A stretch of DNA of 36,790 nucleotides from JAYQPQ01 sp038145405 (lineage in GTDB: Bacteria > Pseudomonadota > Gammaproteobacteria > Pseudomonadales > GM7GCV1), in NCBI GenBank assembly GCA_038145405.1, contig JAYQPQ010000010.1, positions 1-36,790 on the forward strand. The letters run 5' to 3'. Below are positions 32,382-36,790 of the stretch, one piece after another. The notes under the pieces are model-generated. The model did not search any database. It was not told the origin of the DNA and was given only the letters and a program-made list of their open reading frames with translations. How positions within the stretch are numbered: position 1 is the stretch's first letter; each line of letters opens with the position of its first letter. Position numbers and translations under genes: made by a program.

Positions 32382-33265
32382 TGCAGAGCCTCGCCGCGCC
32401 AGCCGATGTGCTCGAACCGGGGGTCTCCCTGTGGCAGGACGCTCTCAGACGCTTGGCTAAAAACCGCTTGGCCGTTTTTGGTCTCGTGACGCTACTGCTG
32501 TTGATGCTTCTGGCCCTGCTGACGCCCTGGATCGCGCCCTACGGCTACGAGCAGCAGGATCTGGCGCTGGGTGCCGCGCCGCCTTCCTGGCAGCACTGGA
32601 TGGGCACGGATGTATTTGGTCGCGACCTGCTGACACGCATTCTTTACGGGGGCCGCGTCTCGCTGGCGGTGGGTTTCATTGCCACTGCCGTGGCTCTGGT
32701 GATAGGTGTCACTTGGGGTGCGATTGCCGGCTTTGTTGGCGGACGTATTGACGCTCTGATGATGCGGCTGGTCGATATTCTTTACGCCTTGCCCTTTATG
32801 ATTTTCATCATCCTGCTGATGGTGGTTTTTGGTCGCAATCTGCTGCTGCTTTACCTGGCCATCGGTGCCGTCGAGTGGTTGACCATGGCGCGCATTGTGC
32901 GCAATCAGGTGCAGGGTCTGCGGCAGCAGGAATTTGTCGAGGCAGCGGTGTCCATGGGCCTGTCGCCGGTGCGCATTCTGTGGCGCCATCTGGTGCCTAA
33001 TGCCCTGGGCCCGGTGATCGTCTATACCACCCTGACCATTCCCAGCGTCATGCTGCTGGAGGCTTTTCTCAGCTTTCTCGGTCTGGGGGTGCAGCCGCCG
33101 CAATCCTCCTGGGGACTGCTGATCTCCTACGGGGTAGAGAGCATGGAGGAATACCCCTGGCTGCTGATCTTCCCCGGTCTGGTATTGAGCTTGACGCTCT
33201 TTGCTCTGAATTTTCTCGGCGATGGCCTGCGCGATGCGCTGGATCCACGCAGTGCGCGGGACTAG
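32381..33265 (+). CDS. Oligopeptide ABC transporter permease (OppC-like)
   Basis: A 294-residue permease with an N-terminal OppC_N segment (ALRRLAKNRLAVFGLVTLLLLM) and a BPD_transp_1 core of about six helices. It shows HWMGTDVFGRDLLTRILYGGRVSL, the EAA loop FVEAAVSMGLSPVRILWRHLVPN and the C-terminal GDGLRDALDPR typical of OppC/DppC. ATG 32381 overlaps the OppB stop. Three bases separate it from the ATPase gene. Confidence 0.93.
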   Translation: MQSLAAPADVLEPGVSLWQDALRRLAKNRLAVFGLVTLLLLMLLALLTPWIAPYGYEQQDLALGAAPPSWQHWMGTDVFGRDLLTRILYGGRVSLAVGFIATAVALVIGVTWGAIAGFVGGRIDALMMRLVDILYALPFMIFIILLMVVFGRNLLLLYLAIGAVEWLTMARIVRNQVQGLRQQEFVEAAVSMGLSPVRILWRHLVPNALGPVIVYTTLTIPSVMLLEAFLSFLGLGVQPPQSSWGLLISYGVESMEEYPWLLIFPGLVLSLTLFALNFLGDGLRDALDPRSARD

Positions 33266-33268
33266 CCC

Positions 33269-34876
<1,608 letters not shown>

Positions 34877-34903
34877 ATTGGCATTCTCTGCAGGAGAATT
34901 TTC

Positions 34904-35701
34904 ATGTCGTCCAAGATTCCCGGTAATTTAAACCCCGCTGTCATTATTTCCGCTGCCATTGTGGCAGTGGTTGTTCTCGTTGCCGTCTGGGTCAACCGCG
35001 ATGCGCCGGCTGCACCCGAGGTCATGCCGGTCGAAGAGGCGGCACCGGTCGTTCAGCGCATCGAGATACCATCGCTGCCGGCTACGGCGCCGAATCTGGC
35101 AGCCGAATTCCAACTAGAGGGAGAGATGCCTGCGCTGGGCGAAAGCGATACCACGGTACAGGCACACATGCAGTTGCTGGGCGGTCGCGCCGTGCTGGAA
35201 TGGCTGGCTGGCGAGCAGCTACTGCGGCGCATCGTGGTGCAGGTTGCCAACGCAGCTGATGGCGATCTGGTCTACCAGCAATCACCTCTCGTTCGCCAGG
35301 GCGAACTGGCGGTGGTGAGTCTGGCCGATGAGCGCTTTGCCCTGGATCCAGCTAGCTATCGTCGTTACGACGCCTATGTGGATTTTCTGGCCAATATGCA
35401 GCCAGACTTGCTGGTCGCTTTCTACCGCTACTACGAGCCCTTGCTGGACCAGGCTTATGCTGAGCTGGGCAACCCCATTGGCGCCTTCCGCGGCGAACTG
35501 CTCACAGCCATTGAAATGGTGATGGCGGCGCCCGTTCTCGAGACACCCATCGAGCTGGTGCCAATCGGTACGGCTTACGAGTTCAAGGATCAGGCGCTGG
35601 AAGCGCTGCCCGGCGTGCACAAGCAGCTGATTCGCATGGGACCACAAAACACCCGTCGCATTCAGGACACGCTGCGAGCCTTCCGCGACCGCATCAGCTA
35701 A
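34904..35701 (+). CDS. DUF3014 family membrane-anchored protein
   Basis: A 265-residue protein with one N-terminal membrane anchor (AVIISAAIVAVVVLVAVWV), a Pro/Ala-rich linker (about 33-60) and a DUF3014 domain outside the membrane: RRIVVQVANAADGDL, SYRRYDAYVDFLANMQPDLL, YRYYEPLLDQAYAELG, MGPQNTRRIQDTLRAFRDRI. Function is unknown. AGGAG precedes ATG 34904 by eight bases. It may be transcribed with the Opp operon 27 bases upstream, though no functional link is established. Confidence 0.88.
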   Translation: MSSKIPGNLNPAVIISAAIVAVVVLVAVWVNRDAPAAPEVMPVEEAAPVVQRIEIPSLPATAPNLAAEFQLEGEMPALGESDTTVQAHMQLLGGRAVLEWLAGEQLLRRIVVQVANAADGDLVYQQSPLVRQGELAVVSLADERFALDPASYRRYDAYVDFLANMQPDLLVAFYRYYEPLLDQAYAELGNPIGAFRGELLTAIEMVMAAPVLETPIELVPIGTAYEFKDQALEALPGVHKQLIRMGPQNTRRIQDTLRAFRDRIS

Positions 35702-35716
35702 TCGGTCTGGCGCCTG

Positions 35717-36790
35717 CTAGTCCCGTCGCAGTCGATCCGAGATGGCGATGGGACTGGGGAAGTTCAGGATGACGATATAGCTTGAAATCACAAAGGTAAG
35801 TATGGCCGCTGCCTGCACCAGGGTGGCGGCCCGCTCGCCGATCAGGGCACTGTCGCGCGCCAGAAAAACGATCAGCAGGGAGAATTCGCTGATCTGCCCC
35901 AGGCGGAAGCCGATATCCCAGGAGAGTTCGCTGGTCTCGCTGCGGCGCCGTGCCAGAAAGCTGAACACCAGGGGTTTGAGGCCGATGATTGCCAGCGCCA
36001 GTAGTATGGCGGGCACGGCGATGTCGTCCACCAGACCCAGATTGAATCCGGCTCCCACAGAAAAGAAGAATACGATCAGGAAGAAATCCCGCAGTGGCCG
36101 CAGGCTAAGTGCGATGAACTGGGAGATCGGACTGGTTGCCAGGGCGATGCCAGCGATAAAGGCGCCTATTTCCAGCGACAGCCCGATAAATTTGGCCAGT
36201 TCGGCGATGCCCAGACACCAGCCCAGGGCAACCAGAAAGATAAATTCCTGCACCCGATCGAAGCGCGCGAGAATCGGTAGCAATACCCAGCGCGTCAGCG
36301 CATAGGCAATGCCCAGCAACAGCGGCAGGGCGACCAGAGCCCGCCCCATCATCATCCAGCTGATACTGCCAGAGGCGCCGCTCATCAGAAGCAGTAGCAC
36401 GAAGATAGCCAGAAAGTCCTGCAGCAGCAGCAGGCCGATCATGAGTTCGCCGGCATGCCGATGGTGCAGCACCGTGGTCGGCAGCAGTTTGATGCTGATG
36501 ATGGTCGAGGAGAACATCAGGGCAGCGCCGATCACCAGATTCTCGGTGAGGCTGAAGCCGAGCGCCCAGCCGAATCCGAAACCCAGCAGGGCAAAGGCCA
36601 GCGAGCTGATCAGGGTGATAAAGACGGCCTTGCTGAGCACGGCACCCAGATGCTTGGGCTGCATATCCCGCCCCAGCAAAAAGAGCAGTAAAATGATGCC
36701 AATCTCGGCGGCCTGCGACAGCCGGGCGACGTCCTGCACCAGTCCCAGACCAAAAGGACCTAGTATGGTGCCGAGGACAATGTATGCTAC
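35717..36790 (-). CDS. Kef-type K+/H+ antiporter membrane protein (5' end outside window)
   Basis: A CPA2-family cation:proton antiporter, open at the window edge (357 codons seen, N-terminal part missing). It has ten or more hydrophobic helices. Family text includes VLGTILGPFGLG near the edge, EIGIILLLFLLGRDMQPKHL, LGFSLTENLVIGAALMFSSTIISIKLL, LLLQDFLAIFVLLLL, SLEIGAFIAGIALATSP and FRLGQISEFSLLIVFLA. No TrkA-N domain follows (stop soon after RLRRD), so it is a membrane-only member like YjbB- or KefB-core proteins. It is convergent with DUF3014. Confidence 0.9.
   Translation of the reverse strand, partial: VAYIVLGTILGPFGLGLVQDVARLSQAAEIGIILLLFLLGRDMQPKHLGAVLSKAVFITLISSLAFALLGFGFGWALGFSLTENLVIGAALMFSSTIISIKLLPTTVLHHRHAGELMIGLLLLQDFLAIFVLLLLMSGASGSISWMMMGRALVALPLLLGIAYALTRWVLLPILARFDRVQEFIFLVALGWCLGIAELAKFIGLSLEIGAFIAGIALATSPISQFIALSLRPLRDFFLIVFFFSVGAGFNLGLVDDIAVPAILLALAIIGLKPLVFSFLARRRSETSELSWDIGFRLGQISEFSLLIVFLARDSALIGERAATLVQAAAILTFVISSYIVILNFPSPIAISDRLRRD

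Overview
The window reads as chromosomal DNA of a free-living, probably marine, gammaproteobacterium. It is roughly 60% GC by eye and densely packed. Many genes overlap by 1-10 bases and many start with GTG or TTG. The Na+/H+ antiporter NhaB, RsmE, RluE, MsrA and the Opp-type transporter all look gammaproteobacterial. I see no CRISPR array, IS element or intact prophage. The only trace of mobile DNA is a duplicated tRNA 3' end near 28.3-28.5 kb.

Layout. (a) 1-2230: a GntR/UTRA regulator cut by the window edge faces a 3-oxoadipyl-CoA-type thiolase across a 218-base region that holds a dyad and a direct repeat; a terminator follows the thiolase. (b) 2351-7026: nhaB, apparently with a CTG start, then an overlapping trio of an MscS-type channel, a soluble MgtE-like protein and MgtE. 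(c) 7120-10574: a small DUF6489 protein, then the conserved trio of circularly permuted ATP-grasp, alpha-E protein and transglutaminase-like protein. (d) 10665-13264: a His-rich DUF2946-like protein and a TonB receptor with a CxxxM motif, suggesting copper acquisition. (e) 13340-16382: a DUF6524 gene with an in-frame TGA, a Zn-ribbon Nudix hydrolase, an RDD protein, RsmE on the minus strand, and a response regulator.

(f) 16282-24113: the partner histidine kinase, then a seven-gene lipid-modification operon (FAD oxidoreductase, DUF1365, CFA-type methyltransferase, chalcone-isomerase-like, MFS, DUF3833 lipoprotein, SDR). In other proteobacteria homologous operons often sit with an ECF sigma/ChrR pair; none is present here. 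(g) 24110-28261: a diguanylate cyclase, RluE, and a secreted trypsin-like protease overlapping an FHA membrane protein. (h) 28262-29065: tRNA-Arg(CCT) with a 17-base copy of its 3' end downstream, and a membrane DnaJ protein. (i) 29195-35701: MsrA directly followed by a complete oligopeptide ABC importer with fused ATPases, then DUF3014. (j) 35717-end: a Kef-type antiporter cut by the window edge.

Recurring themes are ion balance (NhaB, MscS, MgtE, Kef), oxidative or membrane-lipid stress (the CFA cluster, MsrA), and peptide or amide chemistry (the ATP-grasp trio and Opp). The observations most worth checking are the TGA-interrupted DUF6524 gene, the tRNA-derived repeat, the changed bicarbonate-site residues of the CFA-like enzyme, the soluble MgtE paralogue inside the MscS-MgtE operon, and the CTG start of nhaB.
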